DNA from: Rattus norvegicus
Taxonomy: Eukaryota; Chordata; Mammalia; Rodentia; Muridae
Reading direction: 5' to 3'
Assembly: GCF_036323735.1 (NCBI RefSeq)
Contig: NC_086027.1
Coordinates: forward strand, 88,296,662-88,360,661
DNA: 64,000 nucleotides
This document shows, piece after piece, positions 43,223 through 56,639 of the stretch (positions are counted from its first letter, which is position 1; every line of letters starts with the position of its first letter). The position numbers and the translations under genes were made by a program. Below the pieces are notes generated by a model that saw nothing but the letters and a program-made list of their open reading frames with translations, had not been told where the DNA came from and did no database searches.

Positions 43223-43479
43223 AAATCCTGCTGTATGCATTTACCATGAAGTTGATCATGTTTCATAATACCAGTAACTATTGCATACTATATATGTGTT
43301 ATATATTATAAAGTAAATGTTATATAAAATATATAAAGCCTATGTGGAATGATCTTCAAGTCTTACATTCTGACCTTGTAATTCCAGTTCTTTGACTTTA
43401 TACTACTGAGATAATAGGGCATATTTACAAAGTTAAATGCATAACATGGTCTCTGAAAGTGGTTTTCAATTTTACACAT

Positions 43480-43672
43480 ATGGGTGCTTTGCCTGCATGT
43501 ATACCTGTGCACTATGTGTGTGTGGTGCCCTTAGAAGCCATATAATGACATCGGTTCCCCTGGAACTTTAGTTACAGGTGATATGTGAGTTGCCATGTGA
43601 GTGCTAGTAATGAAACCCAGGTCCTCTGGAGGAGCAGTCAGAGCTCTTAACTGTCAATGCACTTCTTCAGTC
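43480..43672 (-). mobile_element. B3 SINE
   Basis: 'tggaactttagttacaggtg', 'gaaacccaggtcctctgg' and 'cagagctcttaactgtcaat' show a reversed B3. Confidence 0.75.
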
Positions 43673-44857
43673 CTTCAAAGAAACTTCTATGATTGAAAAG
43701 TACAAGAGAACAGGCATGTTAAATAATTAGAAGCTTGTGAAACAAGCTATTTTACTCATAAATTGGAATTCTTGGCTTCTTGTTAGGATAAAGATACACC
43801 TATTAACCACAGCAATTGTCCATTTGCAAGGATACCAAGCAGAGAAGCCATAAATATCTCTCACAGAGGTACCCAGAGCTCCTGGTAGGAACACACCTCA
43901 TGCCAGATGTTGACTCTACGTTTAGCCAGATGTCCTGCTGTTTCTATTTTCCAACCATAATTCATTACAAGGGAATATGGACATGGGATCTTGCGAGGCC
44001 CCGAAAGAAAGCCTTGCTTAGTGTTTTTCCAAAGAAACATGGTGCACAGCAGTGTGCAGTCTGCTGACTGTGGGCAAGAGGCTGTTGCATCCCTGGGATC
44101 CCAGTGTCTCTGGAGAACAGTCCATTCACCTCAGATACATCAGTGCTGCAGCCCTATATAATCAGCAGGCCCCTCATCTCACCCACACTTGCTCACTACA
44201 ACAGCACTCTCCACAGCTCCTCTCTGAAGCTTGGGAAGTTTCCTTGAGACTTATCATATCTGACACAGATGACAAGTTCGCACAGAAAGATGATGCTGTA
44301 ACATGTGCCAGGAGAGATAAGTAATGATTAAAAAAAAATGTGAATCAAAAGCTCATGAAGTGTGGTGGACCAGCACCAATTTCACAGAGTGGGAGGCAGA
44401 AAGAACACAGAATTTAGAGCCAAAGAAATGGGGATTTTTAACCCCAACACTAGTAGTGTTGCCTGTTTCTTGACCTTTGGGTTTAGCCTTACAGACCTGG
44501 TTTTCCAAGATTTTCCAAACATTTCATAAGACAGACTGCATGATTTCCATAATAACATGAGCCAATTTCTCGTGACAAACGCCTTAACTGACTAAGGCAT
44601 ATAGACTCTATTGTATTGTTGTATTGTTATCCTGGTTTTACCCATCAGGGAAGCCAGTGAATACTAAGATATAGTACAAACAAACAAACAAACAAACAGG
44701 AAGTTCTATCCAGGACTTCAAACAATAATGCTCTTTTTAAACTTGTATAATGTTCAATCCTTCTGCTCATCTACTAACTATATATAAGAAGGTAGGTTTC
44801 TGAAAAGTCTGTGTGACTAAGTTCTGGTGCAATCAAAGGGCAGTCTGTTAAGAATAC
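43673..44857. other. Unassigned sequence
   Basis: No gene recognised. Two overlapping plus frames, 83 codons (43816-44067) and 90 codons (44052-44324), lack domains. (AAAC)n at 44683-44698. Confidence 0.4.
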
Positions 44858-45338
44858 TCCTGCATGAGCCTGATATAGCTGTCTTCTGAGAGGCTCTGCC
44901 AGAGCCTGACAAACACAGAAGTGAATGCTCATAGCCAACCATTGAACTGAAAACGGGGTCCCCATTGGGAGGAGTTAGAGAAAGGATTGAAGGAGCTGAA
45001 TGGGCTTGCAACCCCATAAGAACAACAATACCAACCAACCAGAGTTCCTAGGGACTAAACCACAACCCAAAGACTATACATGGACTGACCCATGGATCCA
45101 GGTAGCAGAGGATAGCCTTGTTGCGTACCAATGGGAGAAGAAGCCCTTGGTCCTGCCAAGGATGAACCCCCCAGTGTAGGGGAATGTCAGGGCAGGGAGG
45201 CGGGAAGGGGTGGGTGGTTGGGTGGGAGAACACCCTCATACCAGAATGGGGAGGGGGGATGGGTTTATGGACAGGAAACCGGGAAAGGGAATAACATTTG
45301 AAATGTAAATTTAAAAAATCCAATTTAAGGAAAAAAAT
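44858..45338 (+). mobile_element. Rat/rodent L1 3' UTR, 5'-truncated
   Basis: 'tagctgtcttctgagaggct', 'accaaccaaccagagttcct', 'ttggtcctgccaaggatg' and the terminal 'ggaataacatttgaaatgta' plus A-rich end. Confidence 0.9.
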
Positions 45339-45959
45339 ACACAGAGTTCTCCCACTGTGTATTTGAAAGTCATTTGCATTGATTATCACAGCTTTTGAAT
45401 GCTACATGACTTATAAAACACGATTTGTACTTACCACATGTTATTTTCCCCCTGAATATAGAACTGTTTTGTTTTGTTTTTATTTTCTTTCTTTCTGATC
45501 TTTGTGCCCTCTCTATCAGCACGGTCTTGCACACAGAAGGTGTCAGTTGGCAGCATGGGACTTTAACCTCTTCCTTTAATTTACCCACATGTCATCACTT
45601 TTTCATTGTTTCCCTGACAAGAAACTACAGCTAGCAACATCCAGAGCAAGCCTGTGCCTGCTGCTGAACATCGGCATAGCAGTGGGCTGATGGCGTGCAT
45701 GGCGCACACTTTGCTCAAACTAACACGTTCTTAGCTCTTTAGCTGACAGTTTGGAAGCCTCAGTGTAAACACCCAGACATTTGTCATAAGGACACTTGTT
45801 CCAGGAAGCCAGGTTGGTGTCGTACGGAAAGCTACAAATACATAAATGTCCTATCAAAACGGTGGCATCAAACTCACTGTAAGAATTTGAAATGGTTATA
45901 TTTAATATGCTAAACCCATTACAGATGACAAGAGGCTCTTCAGATTCCCCCAAAACTCT
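45339..45959. other. Unassigned sequence
   Basis: Nothing recognised. Confidence 0.35.
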
Positions 45960-46352
45960 GTCGTCTTAGTTAGGGTTTCTATTGCTGTGATAAAACATCA
46001 TGGCCAAAAGCAAGTTGGGGAGGAAAGAGTTTATTTGGCTCATACTTCTGTGTTTCATTCTACCATCGTCATCAAAGGTCGTTGGAGCAGGAACTCAAGG
46101 AATGAACTGGAAGCAGGGACTAAAGCAAAGAACATGGAGTGGTACCTAACGCTACTTACAGGCTTGCTCCGTGTGGCTCACCTGCTTTCATAAAGAATCC
46201 AAGGCTGGCAGCACAGGGGTGGCATTGCCCACAGTAAGCTGGGCCCTCCCACGTCAATCCTTAATTAAAATAATTCCCCACCATCTTGCCAGCAGAACAG
46301 TGTGGTAGGAGTATTTCCTCAACTGAGAAAGCAAACCAAAACTAGCCAGCAC
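45960..46352 (-). mobile_element. LTR-like rodent repeat (MaLR-type, family uncertain)
   Basis: Starts 'cttagttagggtttctattg' and 'ctgtgataaaacatcatggc', ends 'aaactagccagcacac'. Reverse orientation of the 25430 type. Confidence 0.65.
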
Positions 46353-46657
46353 ACAAATGCTGTGCAGAAGAATTGGGGCTGCATTAAGACATTAGAATCA
46401 ACTGGAAAGTTTAGTTTTAGAGATATGAACACAGAAGATTCCAGGAATGTCTGATTCAATGAAATTTTAATATTAATGAGAATGTGTTTAATTATAACAT
46501 ACACATAAGCATTGATACATTTGTGCTCCTGGATACTTTACTACAAATAACAGAATACCTTGAAAACAACATTTAAATATCTGTGCCTAAAAGTTGTGTT
46601 CAAAGCCAATAGCTAAAGCCAGGAAGGAGTGAGTTATTCTGTGATGTATTTCTAGGG

Positions 46658-47022
46658 TGTTGGTTTGAATAAGAATGGCCCCCATAGGCTTATGTGTTTG
46701 AATGCTTGGCTATTTGAGAGTGGCACAATTTGACAGCGATTAGGAGGTGTGGCCTTGTTAAAGAAAGTGTATCCTTGGGGTGGGCTTTTGGGTTTCAGAC
46801 GCTCAAGCCAGACCCAGTGTCTGTCTCTGCCTGCTGCCTGTGGATGTAGATGAAGAACTCTCAGTCTGCTTCTCCAGCACTGTCTCCCTACCAGGCTTCT
46901 TGCCGTGATGACAGTGAACTAAACCTATGAACCTGGAAGCCAGCTCCAATTAAATGCTTTCCTTTCTAAGAGTTGCCTTGGCCATGGTATCTCTTGACAG
47001 CAATAGAACAGTGACGAAGACA
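46658..47022 (+). mobile_element. MaLR-type solo LTR
   Basis: TG...CA boundaries: 'tgttggtttgaataagaa' at the start and 'gtgacgaagaca' at the end, with 'gtggccttgttaaagaaagt' inside. About 365 bp, no internal region beside it. Confidence 0.75.
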
Positions 47023-49204
47023 ATCACCTCTCTCTGTTCTTTCTTGTAGATCAGTTGGTGTTTATCCTGACTAATGTTTCTTCTCTTCTACTTTGTCTCC
47101 CCTCAAACCATTCCTCTAAAAATTTCTGGGAGCCAGGATAGAACGCTCAGTACCTTCTTCCTACCACAGTAGCTGTCCCAGGGACTGCTTTCTTACTAAA
47201 CAGTAAAATTACCTTTAGAGACATGAAAGGATGCTAACCCCTCAGTCTTGGCTGTTTTACTGAATTAGTTAGGGAAAGAGTCTACAGACAAACTGCTTTA
47301 ATGTCTCTGAAGGTTTCCTATGTTCAGCCAGTTTGAGCTGAACTGATTTTTTCATCTTTCTCAAAACCATGTTCCACAGATGCCCTGGATCAGAACTATC
47401 AGAGAGGATTCCTTAAGAACACCAACTGGTCTGCAAGAAATAATAGAAAAGGACAATACTTTTATCTGGGTGTTGTAAGCCCCATGAAATGGTAATGTAC
47501 CATCACATGCCTCTGTAGCACTCCATGTACCCAACAGCTAGCTGTGGCTCCTTTCACTTTTCCTACCATTTGGTCTCATGACCAAAAAAAATCTCTGTAT
47601 ACTCTGGTACAGTTTACTTCAGTTAATGATGGCAATCTAACATTCATAACAGTTCATAAGGGGCAAACAAAAAGTGGGACTGTTAGAACTTTAGCTTTTT
47701 ACAGAAGGAGCCCATAGCTCCTAACTTTAAGTCCTTTTCTCTTCCTGCTTTAAAATCCTATAGGCTGCCATCTTGTGACCATGAGGAACAAGCCTAATGA
47801 CAAAAGACAAACTCACTAAAGCTGATGTGGGACAATGAAAAGGGCCCGGATCTCTGAAGTCATTAAGAAACTCACAGATGCTTTGAGTATTTCCAACCGA
47901 GAAAATAGCTCACCTCCCATAACTCATTCCTCAGAGGAACCACGCTACACCGAGTAAGACACCAACACCTGTGCCTTCATCTTGCATCTGAAATCTTTGG
48001 TTCTACTTCCTTTACTCCTACATCATCTTAAACATCGTAAACTGAACTAACTCACCCAGGTCATCCTGACACGTCATCAAGGTCTCTGAGTCCTTCCTCC
48101 TCCACAATGCTCTGTCCTTTCTTCAGAATTCATTCACGCTCTCTGTCTTCTCCAAGACAGTGAGGAAAGCAGGAAACAGGGAATGGGTAAACCATGGGCA
48201 CCTTGAAACTATTCCTAAGCTTTCACACAGGGAGACACAATAACTAAAAACATAGCCATGGACATCTTATGACTGACAGGAAAGAGGAGCTCAGACCGCA
48301 TCCATCACCAATCTCTAGGCAACCATCCTCCCCCCAACCTGTCCATCTGAGTAGACACTGGAGCTTATGGGTTGCAAATGCCATACTCTGCTCCAGAAAT
48401 GCAAATTCTGTGGATTCCCCACAGGGCTCAAGTGAATGTTTTAAAAGCTTCATAGCTGCCTGGTGAGCACCCAGGATTCATAACCCTAGATCCGTTTGCT
48501 TGCTTGCTTGTTTGTTTGTTTGTTTGTTTTAAAGAGAGGTTCCCCAGCCCTCTCTTCAGTGAGTTTTTATTTTTCCTAATTAATTTTTTAAAATGTAACT
48601 AAACAAAAAATGTGGGTTCCTTCCTTAGTGGCCCTAAGATATTTCTATTTAACGGAAGCAATTTCTGCCCAGCACCTCTGCTCAGTTGGCAGAAGGCAGG
48701 AATGGTCTCATGATCTCCTGTTTCTATATGAACTGGCACTATTTTATCCACATATGGTTTCAGGCTGCAAACTGAATGTCTAGGAAGAACAAATAGTTCT
48801 TAAAGGACCTAAAATATTTCAGACATTTTTTTCTCAACACTGTGACAAGCACAGACACTGTGACTGTACATAAAAAATTCTGTGTCTTTCATTGTCTCAA
48901 TTTTTCTTCACAATCTTAAGTTCTCTTCTAAAGGAGAGGAGTAAAATTCTTAGTTCATTTCTTACTCTGGTATTTTGTTGTAAATGAAATCCCACTGCCT
49001 TTTGGGACTATTCCTAGACTGTAAGTACAAGCTGAAATGATTGGAGAATAGCAACATGAGGTAATAGCATTGTATCAAATGGAAGGAACGTGTTTGCTCA
49101 AAGTCACAACAGAGTCAGTTGATGTTCATTATAAATTCACAAACCAAACTTTCTGCCGCTGTCTATCTGAGATATAAAATGGCTTGATATATGCTTAGAC
49201 TCTT
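47023..49204. other. Unassigned sequence, no gene seen
   Basis: About 2.2 kb of apparently unique DNA with a (TTGC)n/(TTTG)n run at 48496-48530. Overlapping frames at 48244-48466 lie on opposite strands and show no domain. Confidence 0.4.
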
Positions 49205-49935
49205 CAAAATCTACTTTAATTAGGGTTCTTAAATGCTTCAACCTCCCTTTTAGCCCACTGACCAGGTAGCGAAAAAGAATGTTAATAGGAAAAGAGAATT
49301 GTGGACCTATTTAGAAGTAGTTTTTTGGGTGATTCCAATCTTTGTTGTCAGGATATCAACAGTCCAGTCCAATAGCAAACAACAAACAAATCAGTATCAG
49401 TGGCTTCATCCAGCAGAAACCACAAGGCTCCACTGAATTGGCACCAGTCAGTGTAAGTGGCAAGAATCAGTCAGAATACCACAAGAAGTTCTTTGGTGCA
49501 TTTCTCGCTATGAAGTGAAGACCAGCTAAGACCAGTAAAGTTGCAAGACATTGCAATACAAGCGTATCCTCTCAAGGGCCGGAGAGATGGGTCAGTGGTT
49601 AAGAATAGTGACTGCTTTTCCAGACAATCTGGGTTCAATTCCCAGTAACCACATGGCAGCTTACAATTATCTGTAATTCCAGTTCCAGGAGATCTGATGA
49701 GCTCACACAGACATATATGCAGGCAAAACACCAATGCACATGAAATTAAAATAAATAATTTTTAAAAAGAGCATCTTCTCACTGTCTATGAGGTTATAAT
49801 TATTTTCTTTCTAAACATCATGCACAATCTCAAGCATCTGTTTCAGCAAAACATCCTCTCACAAGACAGCGTCCAGAAAAACGTCACATGACACAACTGA
49901 GTTTCCAAAGAAACCAGAAATTTCCACTTCAGCCT
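49205..49935 (-). mobile_element. RMER17-like LTR element, copy 2, interrupted by B3
   Basis: Reverse complement of the 39081-39780 repeat, e.g. 'caggatatcaacagtccagt' and 'ccaaagaaaccagaaatttc'. A B3 SINE splits it at 49576-49772. The two copies are about 10 kb apart in opposite orientation. Confidence 0.65.
49576..49772 (+). mobile_element. B3 SINE nested in an LTR element
   Basis: 'gggccggagagatgggtcag', 'ggttcaattcccagtaacca' and 'tgcaggcaaaacaccaatgc', with an A-rich end. A degenerate duplication (about GCGTATCCTCTCA / GAGCATCTTCTCA) is present. Confidence 0.82.
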
Positions 49936-51309
49936 GATAAGATTTTCAATCATCCCCCCACCCCCCAGGTTTCCAGATTCCAACATCAGGCCAGTTATCT
50001 GCCATAGCTGCCAATCCCACAGTACTTTAAGACCCTGGAAACTTTTTAGGATGTACTATGATTTAAACAATATTGCTAAGTGAAAATAATAATCCCTGCA
50101 GCTGAAAGATGCTCACACATTCCAGTTATTGGCTCATGCATTTAAGTGAAATGGTTTGCCACAGGAACTGAACTTTCATTGACCATATGAGCCCAAAGAT
50201 TGGGGTCTTGTAATTACCGAGAGAAGGCACAATTGATCCCATTGATACTGCTCCACAAGCCCTTTTCATTTATTTCCTGTGAATCATATGAACCACAGAG
50301 AGATCTCACGCCCACTTTCTCATTAAGGACTGGGTAATGCATTTAACTTTCAGTTATGACTCACTTTGAAGAACACTGTGATCTGACCTCTGGGATTAAG
50401 AACGAATAAACTAGATTTTTATCAATATCAGGATCACTAAGGAAACGTAAAGAGATTGCTTTGAGTCATCACAAGGGAGAAAACCATTCATTTTGCAAAG
50501 GCTAGAGAATATTCACAGCATGACACAAGAATTCATTGCCAAGGACATAGCCCAGCATCTACCTGGACCAGAAGAGACATTCCCTTTGATGGAGAAGCTT
50601 CTTGGAGCAATTCAGAAAGAGTGAATATAGACCCTTCCAGTGCCTTCACTGTGTCTCCTAATATCTGATACTGACATTAGGTGACCTTCTGTACCCACAC
50701 TATGTAAGGCACAGTTAAATACAAGTTTCTGTGGAAGCAATCCTTGGGACTGAGTTGGGGCAGGGTGGCAATCTATTTCCTTTGTTGATAGGCTATACCC
50801 CGACCCCTGTAAATACCTTCTTTGTTTTGTAGTTATATCTTCTTTACTTCCAGTATATTCTTAGCTGTCCTTTCTAAACATCACTGTTTATTACAATAGT
50901 GTCAAAAAGAAGGTATGTTGGCAAATTTTGCTCAAGACCAATTGCACAATTCCATCTTCTGCTATGTGCTTCTGAGTGTCAGTTGAGAGTTTGAAATGCT
51001 CACCAAATAAAGCTGTCTGTGTTCTACAGGAGACCCTCTGGGAGGTTTCTTTTGAACTGACCTTGTGTCGACTCATAGAATAAGCCAAGATAGACACTGT
51101 CTTGAACTTAAGGCTCTATGTTTTCTCTGGGCTTACTTCTTACAATTCCAGTTCACCCCGGCTAAGTCACTCTTGTCTGTTCATTACAGACAAGCACAGT
51201 CACCATTAGAAAATATACCCCAATTTAGAGTTGGCTTCTTTTTATTCTTTTTAAAGATATCTGCATTAGCTCTAAACTGTGCATATGAGGAGGGTGGTCA
51301 AAGGTCAAC
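49936..51309. other. Unassigned sequence
   Basis: No gene or clear repeat. The 87-codon frame at 51065-51328 has no domain and runs into a SINE. Confidence 0.4.
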
Positions 51310-51575
51310 CTCAGATTTCTTTTGTTAATGGTCTCCACCTTAGTTTTTGAGCTACACTTGGTTTTTGAGCTTACGTTTGGGCAACGATGGCTGGCCGCTC
51401 AGCAGCCAGGATCCACCTGTCTCTGCCCATCCTCTCTCTACCATCACCACCGTGGGACCAGTGGGTTTTGGGTGTATACTGCCTCACTGACTCTCATGTG
51501 GACAGCTGAGAGTCTGAACTCAGGTCTTCAAGCTTACACAGCTGGTTTTAGTCGGTGAGCTTTCTCTTCATCCCC
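51310..51575 (-). mobile_element. B4A SINE, diverged
   Basis: 'gatggctggccgctcagcag', 'ccaggatccacctgtctctg' and 'tctgaactcaggtcttcaag' match a reversed B4A. Confidence 0.6.
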
Positions 51576-52919
51576 CCGAGTACTGTCTTCTTTTAAAGTC
51601 CCCAGTTGCATAAAATGCTTTCCTAGTTTTTATTCTTTCCTGTCCTTTCAACCCATTTCCTCCTAAATTGTTTTCCCCAAATAGAAGACATGGAATTGAG
51701 ATAAGGTAATAAAGTTTGCCCAAAGATATCAAGATAATGCCATTTATACACTCTGGTTACAGAGTGAATCCAAGTTTGCTACTGCAACATTCACTCTTTG
51801 TTTTGAGTTCAACTGCCATGTTCCTTTAGGAATGGTCCTATCAGCCCCACTCTGTAACTAACCTGGCTGTCAGTGGCACATCTCAGGATACAAGGAAGGA
51901 GAAAAGTAACACTGGAATTGCAAACTGAATCTCCCAACTGGGTGGGGTCCCTGGCAAGTAGCTAATGGAAAGAAAACATGGAAAGGGAACCAAATTAAAA
52001 GGAAACGTTGATTTGGCTCAGATTTGCTAGTTTCCCACAGAGAGGATCTTCTGATTGGTTCCAAGAAAGTTAATTTGCGTCATCCTGGAGACTGATGGAG
52101 AACATGCTTGGAAGAATGGAAACTAAGAAAAAAGATGCTTGAACCCTGTGGGTAGTATTCGATGGTTAGACACAGTGCTGCCCATCAAAGGCAATACATG
52201 TGTGAAAGACAATGGAAGTGTTACTAGGTGTCTCTCTATCTCCTTAGAAAAGAATACCAGGCACTTCAAGGAAGTTTATCTTGAAACTTCTTGCCTAGCT
52301 CTGAATGAACAAGGAAGAATTATGAGTCAGGAACTGAAGGAAATGAGTCACAGATTGGTGTGCTTGGCTGTGTGAACTCTGGCTTCACATCCAGTCAATC
52401 TGACATATAGTTTGCTTGAAACTGAGAGGCAAAGTTAGTGAGCACACGTCAACACTCAGATGACTGTTTTCCAACATGAAATGCATTTCTGAATCCTATG
52501 GCTTTCGATCCAATCTTACAATGAAGCTCACTCTCAGAAGTCATGAAGTTAATGGTTTTCTGGCCTTTTCTGATAAATGTGTCTGCATTAAGCATGGAGC
52601 TTACTAGACTGTTAGGAAACATCTAACCCCAATGAGATAACCTATGTTTTCTCCCTAAGGAGCATATAATCAATATATTCAAAAGAAGCCAAATTAACCA
52701 TGTAAATTAGTAATCACAGTAACTATGCAACAGGCAATATCACAAAATGTGCCTCCTTGGGGTCTAGAAAATGTCTAGTGATTGTAGTCAACAAAATATA
52801 CAATATTCATTCAGAAGGAAAATAGTCTTTATTTCTCTATATTCTGTTCTTCTATATTTATTCAAACACCAGGATTTATGTTGGATAAGCATCTGTTTTA
52901 AAACAAAGGGAGACCATTG
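51576..52919. other. Unassigned sequence
   Basis: No gene recognised. The 78-codon frame at 52139-52375 lacks any domain. Confidence 0.4.
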
Positions 52920-53300
52920 CCCTAGTTTATTTTCTGCTTCTATAATAGAACAGAAAGCCTGAGATGGGGCAACTTATAAAAGGAGTTTTTTCTTACAATG
53001 TTGGAACCTTGGAAGGCCAAGGCTGAAAGGCCAGCTCTGTTATACAACGTCTTGTAGGTAGGTATTCTTGGCACAGTCCCAGGGAAAATAGGCCAGACAG
53101 TGAGTGCATGTGAGAGATAAGGCCAAACTCCATCTTACCACAAAGCCACTCTTGAAATGATGACACAACTTACTTGCCTATTGACCCATGAATGGATGAA
53201 CCCACTCATGAAGGCTCTGTCCTCGTGACCGAATCCTCTTATTAAGTCCCAATGGGGTTTTGATTTCAGCATGGCTTCTGATAAAGACATTCTTACCCTA
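52920..53300 (-). mobile_element. Possible old MaLR-like LTR
   Basis: 'gagatggggcaacttataaa' and 'ctcgtgaccgaatcctctta' resemble mammalian-wide MaLR LTR sequence reversed. Highly diverged. Confidence 0.4.
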
Positions 53301-53463
53301 TCAACCATGGAGACAGTTAGGTAAGCTCTCTTGTGCTCTTACAAACTTAGTTTCTCATTCTATTTTTTTTAGCATCCTGTCTTTCATGGCTCTTTTCATC
53401 TGTTTCCATGACAACCAATTAAAAGAAGTATGCCAAATTTCTGAGACCTCATTGCACTCTTTT

Positions 53464-53580
53464 AAAATTAGACCTAATGGCACATAACCTGCAGTTCCAG
53501 TGCTTGGGAGGTCATAGCAGGAGGATCTCAAGTTTGAGTCCAGCCTAGATATGTAGACAGATCTCATCACAGGAAAAAAA
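53464..53580 (+). mobile_element. B1 SINE
   Basis: 'agttccagtgcttgggaggt', 'gcaggaggatctcaagtttg' and 'agtccagcctagatatgtag', A-rich end. Confidence 0.75.
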
Positions 53581-54245
53581 ACTAAGTTGAACTCTTTTGT
53601 TGATAATAAAACTAGCCATTATCAAACTACTTTTATTAGCCCGTCAAATAGCCTCAGAAAATGTGTTTTGCTGCTTCTGTTTATTTGTTTCGTTTGTTTC
53701 CATCAAAACTTGCTGATGTCTCTCTTGCTCCTCCCAGAGTAGCTTCCATATTTGTCCAGCTGAGTCCTGAAACCAGAGCTGCATTGCCCAATTATAAGTA
53801 CAGCTTAAATTGATACTGAAAGCCAACAGCAAAGAGTCAAGCTGATTTTTAAAATAAACGTGCCAGAGGCTAACATGTGATTTAATCTGCCACATTATCT
53901 GTTAGGGTTATCCAGAATTGACAACCCTGCATAAATACAGTGTTCCATGATGAGGAAGGGACCTCCGGAAATACCTAATAACTAAAGCTTCTTCTAGCAG
54001 CTATAATCTAAGACTTTTATTTGTGTCAGCCACTATACTAAATACTTTGTAGCATATATTGACTCCTTTGGTCTTCATTGAAAGTCCATGGAGAAAGTTC
54101 AGTTGTCTCTAGATTATTTAGAATGGGATAAAAACTCAGGTGACCATAGACTGTCAACATCACACAGCTAAGAAGTGGGGTTGCTGGTATTAAAATGTAG
54201 CTCAGAGTCTGCCCTTAGCAGTATACTGTAGTGTCCTGTTTAGAT
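53581..54245. other. Unassigned sequence
   Basis: No gene recognised; ends at the TSD of the L1 insertion below. Confidence 0.35.
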
Positions 54246-54261
54246 TGTAAAGGAAACTTCT

Positions 54262-54935
54262 TTTTTTTTTTTTATTAACTTGAGTATTTCTTATATACAT
54301 TTCGAGTGCTATTCCCTTTCCTGGTTTCCGGGCAAACATCCCCCTAATCCTTTCCCCTCCCCTTTTTACGGGTGTTCCCCTCCCCATCCTCCCCCCATTG
54401 TCCCCCTCCCCCCAACAGTCTAGTTCACTGGGGGTTCAGTCTTAGCAGGACCCAGGGCTTCCCCTTCCACTGGTGCTCTTACTAGGATATTCATTGCTAC
54501 CTATGAGGTCAGAGTCCAGGGTCAGTCCATGTATAGTCTTTAGGTAGTGGCTTAGTCCCTGGAAGCTCTGGTTGCTTGGCATTGTTGTACATATGGGATC
54601 TCGAGCCCCTTCAAGCTCTTCCAGTTCTTTCTCTGATTCCTTCAACGGGGGTCCTATTCTCAGTTCAGTGGTTTGCTGCTGGCATTCGCCTCTGTATTTG
54701 CTGTATTCTGGCTGTGTCTCTCGGGAGAGATCTACATCCGGCTCCTGTCGGCCTGCACTTCTTTGCTTCATCCATCTTGTCTAATTGGGTGGCTGTATAT
54801 GCATGGGCCACATGTGGGGCAGGCTCTGAATGGGTGTTCCTTCTGTGTCTGGTTTAATCTTTGCCTCTCTATTCCCTGCCAAGGGTATTCTTGTTCCCCT
54901 TTTAAAGAAGGAGTGAAGCATTCACATTTTGATCA
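54262..54935 (-). mobile_element. Young rat L1 3' end with perfect 16-bp TSD
   Basis: Poly(T) at the left, then the rat L1 3' UTR in minus orientation, truncated within the 3' UTR at 54935. The duplication TGTAAAGGAAACTTCT is at 54246-54261 and 54936-54951. It is very similar to 23160-23958. Confidence 0.97.
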
Positions 54936-54951
54936 TGTAAAGGAAACTTCT

Positions 54952-55904
54952 TATTGATAAAGTATGTTTCTAGAAACAGGGTCAGCAGGTCTTATGGGTA
55001 AAAGAACCTCATTTCTCTCCAGTGTCTGTGGTCTGTAGTTATTTAAGGTAATTGGAAAGGAACAATAGGAACTTAAACCTGAGCCAGAGGAAATGGACGC
55101 CTCAGTTACATAACCGATGAGTCAACAGCCATAGCTGTAGTCCTGGACCACATAGGTAACATTAGATATAGAAATTGGAGAAATTCAGGGCAGCAGGAAT
55201 AAGAGAATGCCTGATACAAAAGCTAGCATGTAATGGGTTCCTTCTCTGGATTGCTATAGCAACTGTTATCCTCGCTAGATGACTTAGCAATTGACATAAC
55301 ATGTCTCAATGTGTTCAAAATATCGCTCTTTCTCATCCTTATGAAACAGTAAGTCACCTAATATTTGAATCTGTGTTTCCTTAGGTGCGGGCTATTGTTT
55401 CAATCCACAGTCAACAATGAAACAAATTTAATGCATTTGTTGTTTGTGAATCGCATTATTTATAATGTTTGTTTTCTTACATAACATACCATACCATCAT
55501 AAAACCAGGATGTATTCATGATAGAAACTGATGTCACTACTCCTATGGTTTGGTTCATATTTACTGTCTTCATTCTGCTTTTCAGAACTTCTTGAAAAAT
55601 GTCCTGGTGTTTAAATATACAATACAGAGTGTATGGTACAAGAATTCAGCCTGAAGCATTCATTGTACCAAAGCTACATTTGAATTAGTGGTTGCTACTT
55701 TCATTGTTTTCATTTCTAAACATATACATATTTCTAGAAGTGAAAATTACTTCTCATGAATATGTGTGTTTTACATTTTACCACAAATTGCCAAATTTCC
55801 TTGAAGGAAAAAAAAATCTATATCATTTATTTTCCTTCACATAAAAAGAATGTTCTCTCCCTATATCCAAGTGCTTGTTTTTGTTTGATTTTTTCAAACC
55901 AGCT
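54952..55904. other. Unassigned sequence
   Basis: AT-rich, nothing recognised. Confidence 0.35.
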
Positions 55905-56300
55905 TTGTTCTGGCTTGTCTCTGTTGCTGTGATAAAACACTGTGACCAATAGCAACTGAGGGCAAGAAGGATTTCTGTGGCTTATAGTTCAGGTCATTGT
56001 TCATCACTGATGGAAGTCAATGGTCATAAACTCAAGCAGGAACTTGAAGGCAGCATTATTTCTAACTAGGAAGCTCGCTGACAGGCAATAAAGTAAAACC
56101 AAAACCAGGGAAGGAATTCTGCCTGGTGACTGACGCCATCTCATACCCAGCTAGGCTCCTTCTACAGCCCAAGATTCCCTGTACAAGGCTGGTATAGTTC
56201 ATGGTGGGAGGGCCTCCTACTTAAATTAACAATTAAGACAAATCCCTAAAGACTTCCCCACAGACCAATTTTGTCTAGGAAATTTCTGTCACATGACTCT
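55905..56300 (-). mobile_element. LTR-like rodent repeat, diverged
   Basis: 'ctgttgctgtgataaaacac' start and colinear motifs with 45960-46352 ('ggcttatagttcaggtcat', 'gaacttgaaggcagcat'). Confidence 0.6.
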
Positions 56301-56344
56301 AAGCTGTGTAAAGCTGATAGTCAAAACTACCAAGAGCAGAATCT

Positions 56345-56578
56345 TAAATCTTCCAGGGAAGCCTTGAACTCACTCTCTAACTGAGGATGCCCTTAAACTC
56401 CTGATCCTCCTACGCCACCTCTGGAGTGTTAGAACAACAGTAAGAACACTGAATCCACTATTTTCGTTTTATTTCTCTTTTTCTGAGCCACGGTCTCATT
56501 ATATAGTGAAGGATAGCTTCAAGTTCATGATCCTCCTGGCTCAATCTCCAGAATGCTGCAGTTATAAGGTATGCATCC
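56345..56578 (-). mobile_element. Two adjacent B1 SINE fragments
   Basis: Fragment one at about 56345-56425 ('gccttgaactcactctctaa', 'ctcctgatcctcctacgcca') and fragment two at about 56465-56578 ('gagccacggtctcattatat', 'ttcatgatcctcctggctc'), both reversed B1-like. Confidence 0.55.
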
Positions 56579-56639
56579 CCTTATGTTTTCACTAGTCTTT
56601 ATGAAACACAGCAATGGGATTTTTGCACGATGTCTGTTC

